This document shows, in pieces, positions 27,792 to 36,412 of a DNA stretch of 64,000 nt. The notes beneath the pieces are model-generated. The model ran no database searches. It saw nothing but the letters and a program-made list of their open reading frames with translations, and was not told the DNA's origin. The position numbers and the translations under genes are program-made. The stretch comes from Syntrophus buswellii (GTDB lineage Bacteria > Desulfobacterota > Syntrophia > Syntrophales > Syntrophaceae): NCBI RefSeq assembly GCF_046097065.1, contig NZ_CP175563.1:2976001-3040000 (forward strand), written 5' to 3'. How positions within the stretch are numbered: position 1 is the first letter of the stretch; each line of letters opens with the position of its first letter.

Positions 27792-28086
27792 CAGAATCAC
27801 CGTCCGGATCGATCCCGATCTCGCCGATCTTATCCCCGGCTTTCTCGAAGGCCGGCGCCAGGACGTGGCCGCCATCATGAAAGCGCTGGAACAGAATGAC
27901 GACGAGACGATCCGGATTTTAGGACACAACATGAAAGGATGCGGCAGCGGCTACGGATTTGACGGAATCACCGATCTGGGAAAATCCCTGGAGCAGGCTG
28001 CAAAAAATGGGGATAAGGAAGAGATGAAAAGAAAAGTCTCGGAATTGTCGGCCTACCTCGATTCTCTCGACATCGTCTACGAGTAG
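27772..28086 (+). CDS. Histidine phosphotransfer (HPt) protein
   Basis: 104 residues, helical, with the HPt motif LGHNMKGCGSGYGF (His52) and a second helix lengthwise like ArcB/YpdI HPt domains. It shuttles phosphoryl groups between receiver domains. Its start lies inside the kinase gene (20-base overlap), so the two are co-translated. The preceding kinase ends in two receivers with no HPt, which this protein supplies. It converges on the RsbW-like gene. Confidence 0.88.
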   Translation: MTQKPNDRITVRIDPDLADLIPGFLEGRRQDVAAIMKALEQNDDETIRILGHNMKGCGSGYGFDGITDLGKSLEQAAKNGDKEEMKRKVSELSAYLDSLDIVYE

Positions 28087-28269
28087 GTCGCCGGGGAGCC
28101 ATCAGCACCCGGTCGCATCGCCGGGATACGGCCTGATGCCATTTCATATTTCCCGTCGGGTTTCGAAGCGATGGATCTGCTCCTGAGCGGGCGCGGGCAG
28201 GAAATCGTCGCTGACAGTGCCGAAGCCCGTCGCTTCCGGAGTCGAAACCGGGCTCGCGGGGATTTCATC

Positions 28270-28698
28270 CTACCGCCTCAGATATTTGCTCATCGTCAGA
28301 ATATTGAGTCCGCTTTCCGTTTCGTAGTAAACCTCGTCCATGAGGGCATGCATGATGAAAAGGCCCATGCCGCTTTCCGGAAGCGTTTCCCGCTTCTGGG
28401 GGTCAAAGCGCAGCAGCCGGACCTTGGCCGGATCCAGGCTTTTTCCCCGGTCACAAACCTGAAAGGTGATCCGGTCCGGAAAGAGCAGGATGTTCAGCTC
28501 CACGGAATTTCCCGCTTCGAGCGTATAGGCGTGTTTCGTCACATTGGTGACCGCCTCTACGACGCAGAGTTCAAGATGATAGCCGCTGACGTCATCGAGA
28601 GACAGGGCACTGGCGATTCCGCGCACAGCCCCGCCGATCAGTGGAACATTTTCGAGCTTGCTTTCAATAATCAGCTTGATGGAGCCAGTTGTTTCCAT
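28270..28698 (-). CDS. RsbW/SpoIIAB-like anti-sigma serine kinase
   Basis: 142 residues, a GHKL ATPase: N box ELCVVEAVTNVTKHAY, G1 box CDRGKSLDP, G2 box GMGLFIMHALMDEV. Family members phosphorylate a STAS antagonist and can bind a partner (sigma factor or enzyme). Six bases separate it from the STAS gene, so the two are a pair. No sigma factor gene is in the window, so the target is unknown. Confidence 0.9.
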   Translation of the reverse strand: METTGSIKLIIESKLENVPLIGGAVRGIASALSLDDVSGYHLELCVVEAVTNVTKHAYTLEAGNSVELNILLFPDRITFQVCDRGKSLDPAKVRLLRFDPQKRETLPESGMGLFIMHALMDEVYYETESGLNILTMSKYLRR

Positions 28699-28704
28699 TG
28701 TTCC

Positions 28705-29049
28705 TCACAATCGTCTGGAGAGGGCCCCGATTGCTTCCTCTTCCGAGGACAGGATATCGAACACCCGATTCATCCGGGTCAGACGAAAAAGGCTCATGAC
28801 CGTTTCCCGGACGGAACAGATCACCAGGTCGCCGTCATTGCCGATTTTTTTAAGGCTGGACACGATGGCGCCGAGACCGCTGCTGTCAATAAAATCCACT
28901 TCGGAAAGATTAAGCACGATCCTCCGGTTCCCGGCACCGATCCACTCGCTCATTTTCTCCTTGAACTCCGTTGCGGTGGCTGCGTCAATCCTTCTTTCCA
29001 GCGGTCGTACAATCAAAACATCCCCCATCTTGTTCTGGTGTAGTTGCAT
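28705..29049 (-). CDS. STAS-domain anti-sigma factor antagonist
   Basis: 114 residues. It has a SpoIIAA/RsbV-like fold with the phosphorylatable Ser in VDFIDSSGLGAIVSS. It is dephosphorylated by SpoIIE-type phosphatases and then relieves the RsbW-like kinase. It lies 27 bases downstream of the REC-SpoIIE gene and 6 bases before the kinase. Confidence 0.92.
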   Translation of the reverse strand: MQLHQNKMGDVLIVRPLERRIDAATATEFKEKMSEWIGAGNRRIVLNLSEVDFIDSSGLGAIVSSLKKIGNDGDLVICSVRETVMSLFRLTRMNRVFDILSSEEEAIGALSRRL

Positions 29050-29076
29050 AGATTCCTTCCTTAGCCTGTAATATGT

Positions 29077-30285
29077 TCACTGACATTTCCCGTTTTTGAA
29101 TTCGATCCCCAGCAGACTGACATCGTCCTGAAGCTTGGCCCCCTGAACGAACCGCTCAATCGCCAGGACAATCTCGTCAAGGACGGCGCCGATGGGAAGC
29201 CTGTAGAGGCCTTTTACAAGTTCATGAAACCGCTTCTCACCGAAAATTTCCCCCCTGGAATCCACGAATTCAAACACTCCGTCGGTATAGAGGATAATCT
29301 TGTCGCCAGGCGATAAGATCTTCTCCCCTTCCTCAAAGGGCAGGATCCCATCAAGCCCGATAATCGTCCCACCCTCTTCCAGCAACTCCAGGGCTCCATC
29401 GGCGTGAAGGAGAATAGGCGGTGGGTGGGCGGCGTTGCTGTAGATCATATGACCATTCCGGATATTGACAATGAGATAGATGATGGTCAGAAACCTCTCA
29501 AAGCGTTCCCAGGGATATTCCTCGTCCAGCGACTTCAAAACCTCACCGGGAGAAACCACCTGATGATCCGGGGTGAAACCGGGCCTTTTCCTGATGGTGC
29601 ATCCCATGTGGGGTTGAAGGGTCTGGGAAATGGAAAAGGTCACCAGGGCAGGGGGAACTCCATGCCCGCTCACATCGATCATGTAAAAGCCAAGATGATC
29701 CTCATCCAGGCGGAGCACATTGAAGATGTCGCCGCCGATCTGCTCGGAGGGCATGAATTTCCAGGCGATGTCCAGATTGTCGACCTCCGGCGGATTGCGG
29801 GGCAGCAGGTTCTGCTGAATTCCGGCAGCGGCCTGAAGATCTTCGTCGAGCTTCTTCTGCTTTTCAGTCAATTCGGCATTGGTCGCGATCAGCTCGTCGG
29901 TCAGTCTTCGGATCTTGAGCTGATTTTCAATGCGGGCGATCACCTCGCCCCGATCGAACGGCTTGGTGATGTAGTCGGCGCCGCCGATGGCAAGCCCCCG
30001 GATTTTGTCCGCTGCATCGGTCCTGCCGGACAGAAAGATGATGGGGATATCCCGAAAGCAGGGATCGGCCTTGATTCTCTCACAAACCTCGTATCCATCG
30101 ATACCCGGCATCATGATATCCAGAAGAATGAGATCCGGCTGAAATTCTCCGATTTTCTGCAGACCCTCCTCGCCACTCTCGGCTTCCATCATTTCAAAAC
30201 CCGACGCCTTGAGCAGCCTGGCCAGCAGCGCCCTGAAATCCAGGCTGTCATCTATGATCAGGATCCGATCTTTCAGCCTCCTCAT
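29077..30285 (-). CDS. Response regulator with SpoIIE-type PP2C phosphatase output
   Basis: 402 residues. Receiver domain (1-120; phospho-Asp56 in ILLDIMMPGIDG, Lys near residue 107 in YITKPF), a coiled linker, then a SpoIIE/PP2C domain with the metal-binding Asp residues (EQIGGDIF and DVSGHGV). Phosphorylation would switch the phosphatase, which acts on the STAS antagonist gene next to it. Its ATG overlaps the stop of the glycogen phosphorylase gene by 4 bases, so the two are translationally coupled. The nearby hybrid kinase and HPt are the natural phosphate source. Confidence 0.93.
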   Translation of the reverse strand: MRRLKDRILIIDDSLDFRALLARLLKASGFEMMEAESGEEGLQKIGEFQPDLILLDIMMPGIDGYEVCERIKADPCFRDIPIIFLSGRTDAADKIRGLAIGGADYITKPFDRGEVIARIENQLKIRRLTDELIATNAELTEKQKKLDEDLQAAAGIQQNLLPRNPPEVDNLDIAWKFMPSEQIGGDIFNVLRLDEDHLGFYMIDVSGHGVPPALVTFSISQTLQPHMGCTIRKRPGFTPDHQVVSPGEVLKSLDEEYPWERFERFLTIIYLIVNIRNGHMIYSNAAHPPPILLHADGALELLEEGGTIIGLDGILPFEEGEKILSPGDKIILYTDGVFEFVDSRGEIFGEKRFHELVKGLYRLPIGAVLDEIVLAIERFVQGAKLQDDVSLLGIEFKNGKCQ

Positions 30286-32732
30286 TTAACCGCTTCCACC
30301 TTCCAGATAAGACCCGCATACTCGGAGATGGCCCGATCACTGGAGAATTTTCCCGACCGTGTGACGTTGAAAATCGCCTTTTTGGTCCAAGAGGCCGTAT
30401 CTCGGTATTCCTCCTCGATTTTTTCCTGGATACGGATGTATTCGAGAAGGTCCGGCAGATGGAAGTAGGTGTCTTCCTCATGCATGAAGCGGGAGTAGAT
30501 CCACTGGAAGAGTCCCGGTTCAGAGGGGCAGAAGACATTATCGCGAAAGGTGTCGACCACTATGCGGATTTCCGGATAGCTCCGGTAGTACTCCGTCGGA
30601 CGATAGGTGTTTGCCCTCTGCATCTCTTCAATTTCCCCGGCTTTCAGCCCGAAGATGAAGATGTTATCCTCCCCCGACTCCTGGAGCATTTCCACATTGG
30701 CGCCGTCAAGCGTTCCCACGGTCAGCGCGCCGTTCAGCATGAATTTCATATTCCCCGTTCCGGAGGCCTCCGTGCCGGCCATGGAGATCTGCTCGCTGAG
30801 ATCCGCCGCGGGAATGATCTTCTCCGCCAGCGACACCCGGTAATCGGGCAGGAAGACAACCTTCATGATGTCCTGCAGCCTTTTGTCCGAGTTGATCACC
30901 TGTCCCACGTTGTGGATCAATTTGATGATCTGCTTCGCCACCCAGTAGCCGGGCGCGGCCTTGCCGCCGAAGATATAGGTTTTGGCGACCGTCGGGGTTT
31001 TTTCTCCCCGGACAATCTGCAGATACTCATAGATGATATGCATGATCTTCAGCAGCTGGCGTTTGTACTCATGAATCCTCTTGACGTGGACATCGAACAG
31101 GGAATCGGGATTGACGGAAACCCAGGCGGTTCTCGATATGATCCTGCTCAAAGCCTCCTTGTTGGCCCGCTTAATCCCGCGGAACCGGTCCTGGAAGTCC
31201 GGGTCATCGGCGCAGGACTCCAGCCGCTTGAGTTGAGCAAGATCGGTTATCCAGGAATCCCCGATCTTTTCGGATATCAGCCCGGCTAACTGCGGATTGG
31301 ACTTGAGGAGCCAGCGTCGCTGGGTGATTCCGTTGGTGATGCTCACAAAGCGCTCCGGCCAAAGGGCATGGAAATCGGAGAAATTATTCTTCATCAGTAT
31401 TTCCGTATGGAGGGCCGAGACGCCGTTGATGGAATGGGAACCCACCATGGCCAGGTGGGCCATTCGGACCTGCTTGTTTTCGCCTTCCTCGATAAGCGAC
31501 ATCCGGCGTATCAGATCGATATCGCTGGGATGGAGGGAGGCCACTGTCGCGAGAAAACGGGAATTGATTTCATAGATGATCTGGAGATGACGGGGAATCA
31601 CCCGCTCCAGAAGGCTTACCGGCCACTTCTCCAGGGCCTCGGAAAGAATGGTATGATTGGTGTAGGCCATCGTCCTCTGGGTGATCTCCCAGGCGGAATC
31701 CCAGGGAAGGGCGTACTCGTCGACGAGCAGTCTCATCAGCTCCGCCACCGCTAGCGAGGGATGGGTGTCATTCATCTGGATGGCCACCGAATCGGAAAAT
31801 CGGTCGAAGTCACCATGGTCCTTCAGGTATCGACGGACAATATCCCTCAGGGAGCAGGCCACCAGAAAGTACTCCTGCACCAGACGGAGCTCTTTCCCCG
31901 ATTTGAGGGTATCCCGGGGATAAAGCATCTTGGTGATGGTTTCTGAGGAAACCTTCTGTTCCACCGCCCGGAAATAGTCCCCCTCATTGAAGATCTGAAT
32001 ATCAAAATCCGTGGAGGAACCGGCTCCGTAGAGACGCAGCCAGTTGACCGTCTTCCCCCCGTAGCCGACGACGGGAATATCAAAGGGAATGCCCATGATC
32101 ACCTTCCAGTCGAGCCACATGGGATTGTATTCGCCTGCACGGTCCTGAAAGTGCTCGATCCGGCCATAGATGGGAACGATACATTTCTCGTCGGGGCGCT
32201 TGATCTCCCAGGGGCTGAATTCCGCCAGCCAGTTATCGGGTTTTTCCTTCTGGTAACCGTTATCGACCTCCTGCTTGAAAAGGCCGTATTCATAATGAAT
32301 TCCGTAACCGAACCCGGGGATATCGAGTGTCGCCATGGAATCGAGAAAACAGGCCGCCAAACGCCCCAGCCCCCCGTTACCGAGCCCGGCATCGTTTTCC
32401 TGCTCCCGGACCTCATCAATATCAATGCCGGCTTCGGACAAAACATCCCGGCAAAGGTCGAAAAGGCCTAGATTGTAGAGGCTGTCGCCCAGCAGCCTTC
32501 CGATTAGAAATTCCATGGAGAGGTAATAGACCCTCTTTGCCCCGGCCTCCTGATAGCGCCGTTCGGTCTGGAGGATCTTCTCCGTCATCCGGTCCCGCAA
32601 GGAAAAAGCCGTCGCGAGAAAATGATCCCGATAGTCCTTTGATGGAGTCTCCCTACAGAGTGAACAACGGAGATGATAATCCATCGATTCCTTCAGGGCC
32701 GCTCTTGAATTGTCCAGGTAGTTCCGAGTCAT
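30282..32732 (-). CDS. glgP: Glycogen/starch phosphorylase
   Basis: 816 residues from ATG 32732 (AGGA about 8 bases upstream), matching the family length. The open frame reaches to a TTG at 32801 that lies at a probable -35 box. Family features: YYLSMEFLIGR near the N-terminus, the PLP-lysine region ASGTGNMKFMLNG and the LTVGTLDGANVE segment near the C-terminus. It releases glucose 1-phosphate from glycogen using phosphate. It sits between AMP-forming acetyl-CoA synthetase and a PP2C phosphatase gene in the same direction. Confidence 0.95.
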   Translation of the reverse strand: MTRNYLDNSRAALKESMDYHLRCSLCRETPSKDYRDHFLATAFSLRDRMTEKILQTERRYQEAGAKRVYYLSMEFLIGRLLGDSLYNLGLFDLCRDVLSEAGIDIDEVREQENDAGLGNGGLGRLAACFLDSMATLDIPGFGYGIHYEYGLFKQEVDNGYQKEKPDNWLAEFSPWEIKRPDEKCIVPIYGRIEHFQDRAGEYNPMWLDWKVIMGIPFDIPVVGYGGKTVNWLRLYGAGSSTDFDIQIFNEGDYFRAVEQKVSSETITKMLYPRDTLKSGKELRLVQEYFLVACSLRDIVRRYLKDHGDFDRFSDSVAIQMNDTHPSLAVAELMRLLVDEYALPWDSAWEITQRTMAYTNHTILSEALEKWPVSLLERVIPRHLQIIYEINSRFLATVASLHPSDIDLIRRMSLIEEGENKQVRMAHLAMVGSHSINGVSALHTEILMKNNFSDFHALWPERFVSITNGITQRRWLLKSNPQLAGLISEKIGDSWITDLAQLKRLESCADDPDFQDRFRGIKRANKEALSRIISRTAWVSVNPDSLFDVHVKRIHEYKRQLLKIMHIIYEYLQIVRGEKTPTVAKTYIFGGKAAPGYWVAKQIIKLIHNVGQVINSDKRLQDIMKVVFLPDYRVSLAEKIIPAADLSEQISMAGTEASGTGNMKFMLNGALTVGTLDGANVEMLQESGEDNIFIFGLKAGEIEEMQRANTYRPTEYYRSYPEIRIVVDTFRDNVFCPSEPGLFQWIYSRFMHEEDTYFHLPDLLEYIRIQEKIEEEYRDTASWTKKAIFNVTRSGKFSSDRAISEYAGLIWKVEAVK

Positions 32733-32768
32733 GGATGGAATCCTCGATGGTTCGTTATTTAAGCTGTC

Positions 32769-32797
32769 ATTCTGATAAGACTTGCCGATCTTGTCAA
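32769..32797 (-). promoter_or_regulatory. Possible promoter of glgP
   Basis: On the minus strand: TTGACA (32797-32792), 17 bases, CAGAAT (32774-32769, 4 of 6 to consensus). Transcript start would be near 32762. The -10 is weak. Confidence 0.4.
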
Positions 32798-32822
32798 TCA
32801 AAAAGGAGACGCAATGCCTGAT

Positions 32823-34766
32823 TTATCCCCCGGCTGCAGCCGGCCGGTTCCTGGTCAGCTCCTCAACGACGGCAGGTTCGGCGAGGGTGCTCGTATCGCC
32901 CAGATCGTCAAGTGAATTTGCGGCGATTTTACGGAGGATCCGCCGCATGATCTTCCCCGAGCGGGTCTTGGGCAGGCCGGGAGACCACTGGAGAACATCG
33001 GGCACGGCGATGGCCCCGATTTCCTTCCTGACCCACAGCAGGAGCTCTTCCCGCAGCACCTCAGAAGGGGGGCAATCCGCTTTCAAGGTCACATAGGCAT
33101 AAATGCCCTGGCCCTTGATCTCGTGGGGAAAACCCACTACGGCCGCCTCCGCCACGCCGGGATGAGCCACCAAGGCGCTTTCCACCTCTGCTGTTCCCAG
33201 GCGGTGCCCCGATACATTGATGACGTCATCGATCCGCCCCGTAATCCAGTAGTCGCCATCCTCATCCCGGCGCGCGCCGTCACCTGTGAAGTAAACCCCC
33301 TTGTACATGGAGAAATAAGTCTGGAGAAATCGGGAATGATCGCCATAGATCGTTCGCAGCATACCCGGCCATGGATCGGTAATGACGAGATTGCCGTCTG
33401 CCGGCCCCTCCAGGAAATTGCCGGCGGCATCAACGATGGCCGGCTTTACACCGAAATAGGGCCGGGCGGCTGACCCCGGTTTGAGGGGCATGGCGCCCGG
33501 CAGGGGTGAAATGAGAATTCCGCCTGTTTCCGTCTGCCACCAGGTATCTACAATGGGACAGCGTTTTTCGCCAACCACGTCGTAATACCAGAGCCAGGCT
33601 TCAGGATTGATGGGTTCCCCGACAGTGCCCAAGAGTCGCAGACTCCTGCGGGATGTTTTTTGCACCGGCTCGTCGCCCTGGCGCATCAGGGCGCGAATGG
33701 CCGTCGGAGCGGTATAGAGAATGGAGATCCCGTGCTTGTCAACGATATTCCAAAAGCGGGACCAGTCCGGATAATGGGGTACACCTTCGAACATGACCGT
33801 GGTAGCGCCGTTGGCCAGCGGGCCGTAAATGATATAGCTGTGTCCCGTTACCCAGCCGATGTCCGCGGTACACCAGTAAATGTCGCCATCGTGATAGTCG
33901 AAGATGTGCTTATGGGTCATGGCCGAAAAGACCAGATAGCCCCCCGTTGTGTGCAGCACGCCTTTGGGCTTTCCCGTGGACCCGGAGGTATAGAGGATAA
34001 AAAGCGGGTCCTCGGCATCCATTTCTTCCGGCGGACAGTCGGTCGATGCATTTTCCATAAGTTCGCCCCACGGAAGATCTCTTCCCGGTATCCATGAAAT
34101 GGCGGCGCCCGTGCGCTTCACCACGATCACCTTTTCGACAATGGGACATTTTTCTACGGCCTTGTCCGCGTTCTCTTTTGCGGGAATTCTCTGCCCTCCG
34201 CGCAATCCCTCATCAGCAGTGATCAAAACCCGCCCCTGGCAGTCCCGGATACGTTCCGCCAGAGAGTCCGCGGAAAAACCGCCGAATACGATGGAGTGCA
34301 CGACTCCGATCCGGGTACAGGCCAGCATGGCCACCGCCAGTTCGGGAATCATGGGCAGATAGATGGTGACGCGATCACCCCGCCGCAATCCCAAAGACTT
34401 CAGAACATTGGCGAACCTGCAGACCTCTTCATGCAGCTGGCGATAGGAAAAGGACCTGCTTACCGCGGGATCGTCCCCCTCCCAGATGAGGGCGACCGCA
34501 TCGCCACGCATGGGCAGATGACGATCCAGGCAGTTATAACTGACGTTCAGTTTCCCACCACAGAACCAGGAAATATGGACATCGCCGTCGAAGGATCCCT
34601 CCTTCACTTTCGTCCATGGGCGAAACCAATCGAGGCAGCCGGCCTGTTCTCCCCAAAAACCCTCGGGATCTGAAAGCGACTGCTCGTACATTCGCCGATA
34701 GGTAACATTGTCTATCCAGGCCGCTTTTGCCCAGGAATCCGGAACAGGAAACAACGTATCCGTCAT
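32823..34766 (-). CDS. acs: AMP-forming acetyl-CoA synthetase
   Basis: 647 residues from ATG 34766, which has AAAGGGGGGAG upstream; the frame extends 20 codons to GTG 34826, which gives a less family-like start. It is an ANL-superfamily adenylating enzyme: TSGSTGKPKG P-loop, the DxWWQTET core and C-terminal LPKTRSGKIMRR with the acetylatable Lys. It joins acetate, ATP and CoA to acetyl-CoA + AMP + PPi. In Syntrophus aciditrophicus the reverse direction is used to make ATP, so it may be the ATP-forming step here too. It has about 200 bases of A+T-rich upstream sequence, so its own promoter is likely. Confidence 0.93.
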   Translation of the reverse strand: MTDTLFPVPDSWAKAAWIDNVTYRRMYEQSLSDPEGFWGEQAGCLDWFRPWTKVKEGSFDGDVHISWFCGGKLNVSYNCLDRHLPMRGDAVALIWEGDDPAVSRSFSYRQLHEEVCRFANVLKSLGLRRGDRVTIYLPMIPELAVAMLACTRIGVVHSIVFGGFSADSLAERIRDCQGRVLITADEGLRGGQRIPAKENADKAVEKCPIVEKVIVVKRTGAAISWIPGRDLPWGELMENASTDCPPEEMDAEDPLFILYTSGSTGKPKGVLHTTGGYLVFSAMTHKHIFDYHDGDIYWCTADIGWVTGHSYIIYGPLANGATTVMFEGVPHYPDWSRFWNIVDKHGISILYTAPTAIRALMRQGDEPVQKTSRRSLRLLGTVGEPINPEAWLWYYDVVGEKRCPIVDTWWQTETGGILISPLPGAMPLKPGSAARPYFGVKPAIVDAAGNFLEGPADGNLVITDPWPGMLRTIYGDHSRFLQTYFSMYKGVYFTGDGARRDEDGDYWITGRIDDVINVSGHRLGTAEVESALVAHPGVAEAAVVGFPHEIKGQGIYAYVTLKADCPPSEVLREELLLWVRKEIGAIAVPDVLQWSPGLPKTRSGKIMRRILRKIAANSLDDLGDTSTLAEPAVVEELTRNRPAAAGG

Positions 34767-34964
34767 GGCTCCCCCCTTTAACGCCTCTCTGTAACTGGAA
34801 AATTCTTCGCTTTTCTCTTTTGCCACCGGAAATGTGGCCTTCTTTTTTCCTGATGGATTCTTCTTGTCGAAGAAATTGCACGACCGGCATGATGTAATTA
34901 TGTATCTGTAATTATTAATTATTTCAAGAAGATTTTTCAGAAATATGAAACCGCTCAGGCAATC

Positions 34965-35423
34965 TCAGGCGAGTCCGGAGTTGGCATGTCCAAAAAATCT
35001 ATTTTTCAGGAGAATAGCGATCAGGGCAAGGACGCCGCCTGCCGAATCAATGCTCACATCCACCAGAGAAGCCGTTCTCGAAGCGACCCAGGATTGATGA
35101 AACTCATCGCTCAGGGCAAAGACCGCCACAGCAAGAATCGTGCAGAGGGCCCACCGCAGCTGCCAGCCCTGCCGAGCATTTCCACGGAGGGCACGGAAGA
35201 AAAGCAGTCCCAGGATAAAATACTCCGTGACGTGTCCGGCCTTTCGAATGAGTCCATGAAGCACGGCGATGTCATGCTCCGGGTATCCTGGCAGCAGGAA
35301 GCGCAGGAGAGGCCCGATAAACCGGGATGTATGATCCGCAGAGAATGTTCCGGTGGACATGGAGAAGATTACGCCCATCCAGATAAGAACGGGAAGCCAG
35401 TATCGAAGAAACGGATGATTCAC
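34965..35423 (-). CDS. VanZ-like membrane protein
   Basis: 152 residues starting at GTG 35423. Three or four transmembrane helices, with the VanZ-family motif RKAGHVTEYFILGLL, then SDEFHQ and DVSIDSAGG. Function of the family is unknown outside teicoplanin resistance. It follows the crotonase gene by 12 bases. Confidence 0.85.
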   Translation of the reverse strand: MNHPFLRYWLPVLIWMGVIFSMSTGTFSADHTSRFIGPLLRFLLPGYPEHDIAVLHGLIRKAGHVTEYFILGLLFFRALRGNARQGWQLRWALCTILAVAVFALSDEFHQSWVASRTASLVDVSIDSAGGVLALIAILLKNRFFGHANSGLA

Positions 35424-35435
35424 CGGCTCACCTGT

Positions 35436-36224
35436 CTATCGTCCTTGAAAGACGGGCTTTCTTTTTTCCAGAAAGGCCTTCGCCGCCTCAAGATGATCTT
35501 CCGTTTCGGTAAGGAGGGATAATTGCGAAGAAATGTAGTCGAGGTGCGCCCTCAAGGTGCTGGTCTGCGCCTGGTAGACGGCCCGTTTCGTCATCCGGAC
35601 AGCCAGCGGCGGCCTGTCGGCTATTTTTTCCGCCAGGGCGATGCTTTCGTCCAGGAGGCGGTCGTGGGGTACGACTCGATTTACAAGGCCCAGCCGGAGG
35701 GCTTCTTCGGGAGAGAGAACATCACCGGTGAGGAGAAGCTCCAGGGCCTTGGAGACGCCGACCAGGCGCGGCAGAAAGTATGCCCCTCCGTCCCCCGGTA
35801 CGACGCCCAGGAGAATATAGGATTCGGCAAGCTTCGCCTTGTCCGAACAGATCCGGATGTCGCACATGAGGGCCATGTCCAGGCCCGCGCCCATGGCGGC
35901 GCCGTTGATTGCCGCAATGACCGGTTTGTCGAGGTCCTCCAGGGTCAGGACAATGCGATGAACCCCTTCCCAGAGGTAACTCTTCATGTCCCAGGAGCGT
36001 AGTTTCCCCTCGGCCATATCCCGGATATCGCCGCCCGAGCAGAACGTGTCCCCCTTCCCCGTAATGACGACCACCCTGACCCGATCGTCTCTCCGCGCCT
36101 CCTCAAGGCATTGGCGCCACAGCCGGATCATCTCGGGGCTGAAGGCGTTCTTCGCCTCCGGCCTGTTCAGGGTGATCATGGCGCGATGTCCCTCAACGCT
36201 GTACAGGATATGGTCTTCAGTCAT
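35436..36224 (-). CDS. Crotonase-family enoyl-CoA hydratase/isomerase
   Basis: 262 residues. It has the family's oxyanion segments (CSGGDIRDM and NGAAMGAGLDMALMCDI) and LPRLVG. The two catalytic Glu of true enoyl-CoA hydratases are not present: the first position is Asp (GAGLDMAL) and the second appears to be Tyr (AESYILLG). So it may be an isomerase, hydrolase or dienoyl-type enzyme, or act on an unusual CoA substrate of benzoate/cyclohexane-type degradation. Start has GGAGA 6 bases upstream. It heads a possible operon with the VanZ-like gene. Confidence 0.88.
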   Translation of the reverse strand: MTEDHILYSVEGHRAMITLNRPEAKNAFSPEMIRLWRQCLEEARRDDRVRVVVITGKGDTFCSGGDIRDMAEGKLRSWDMKSYLWEGVHRIVLTLEDLDKPVIAAINGAAMGAGLDMALMCDIRICSDKAKLAESYILLGVVPGDGGAYFLPRLVGVSKALELLLTGDVLSPEEALRLGLVNRVVPHDRLLDESIALAEKIADRPPLAVRMTKRAVYQAQTSTLRAHLDYISSQLSLLTETEDHLEAAKAFLEKRKPVFQGR

Positions 36225-36365
36225 GATTTTTCTCCAGGCTTTGTGGCATGTTGATCATCTGCCGCAGAGTTTCTCCGGCCCTTCCAGAGGGCACTCTGCC
36301 CCGTCACGCGAGAGATATCATATCCTGCAGAAAAGATTCAACCGCCGAACGGAGTAAGGAGGCAA

Positions 36366-36396
36366 TAAAAAAGGCGGGGTGAAACCCCGCCTTTTT
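36366..36396. terminator. Bidirectional intrinsic terminator
   Basis: AAAAAAGGCGGGG and CCCCGCCTTTTT form a strong stem with a TGAAA-type loop and T runs on both strands. On the minus strand it ends the VPLPA-CTERM transcript. Confidence 0.88.
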
Positions 36397-36412
36397 CGGC
36401 CATTCTGTTCTT

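Noticed and set aside
34827..34964. Possible acs promoter with TTGAAA and CATAAT
   Set aside because: The two hexamers are 19 bases apart, too far for a confident sigma-70 promoter; the A+T-rich stretch probably holds the promoter but the exact site is unclear.
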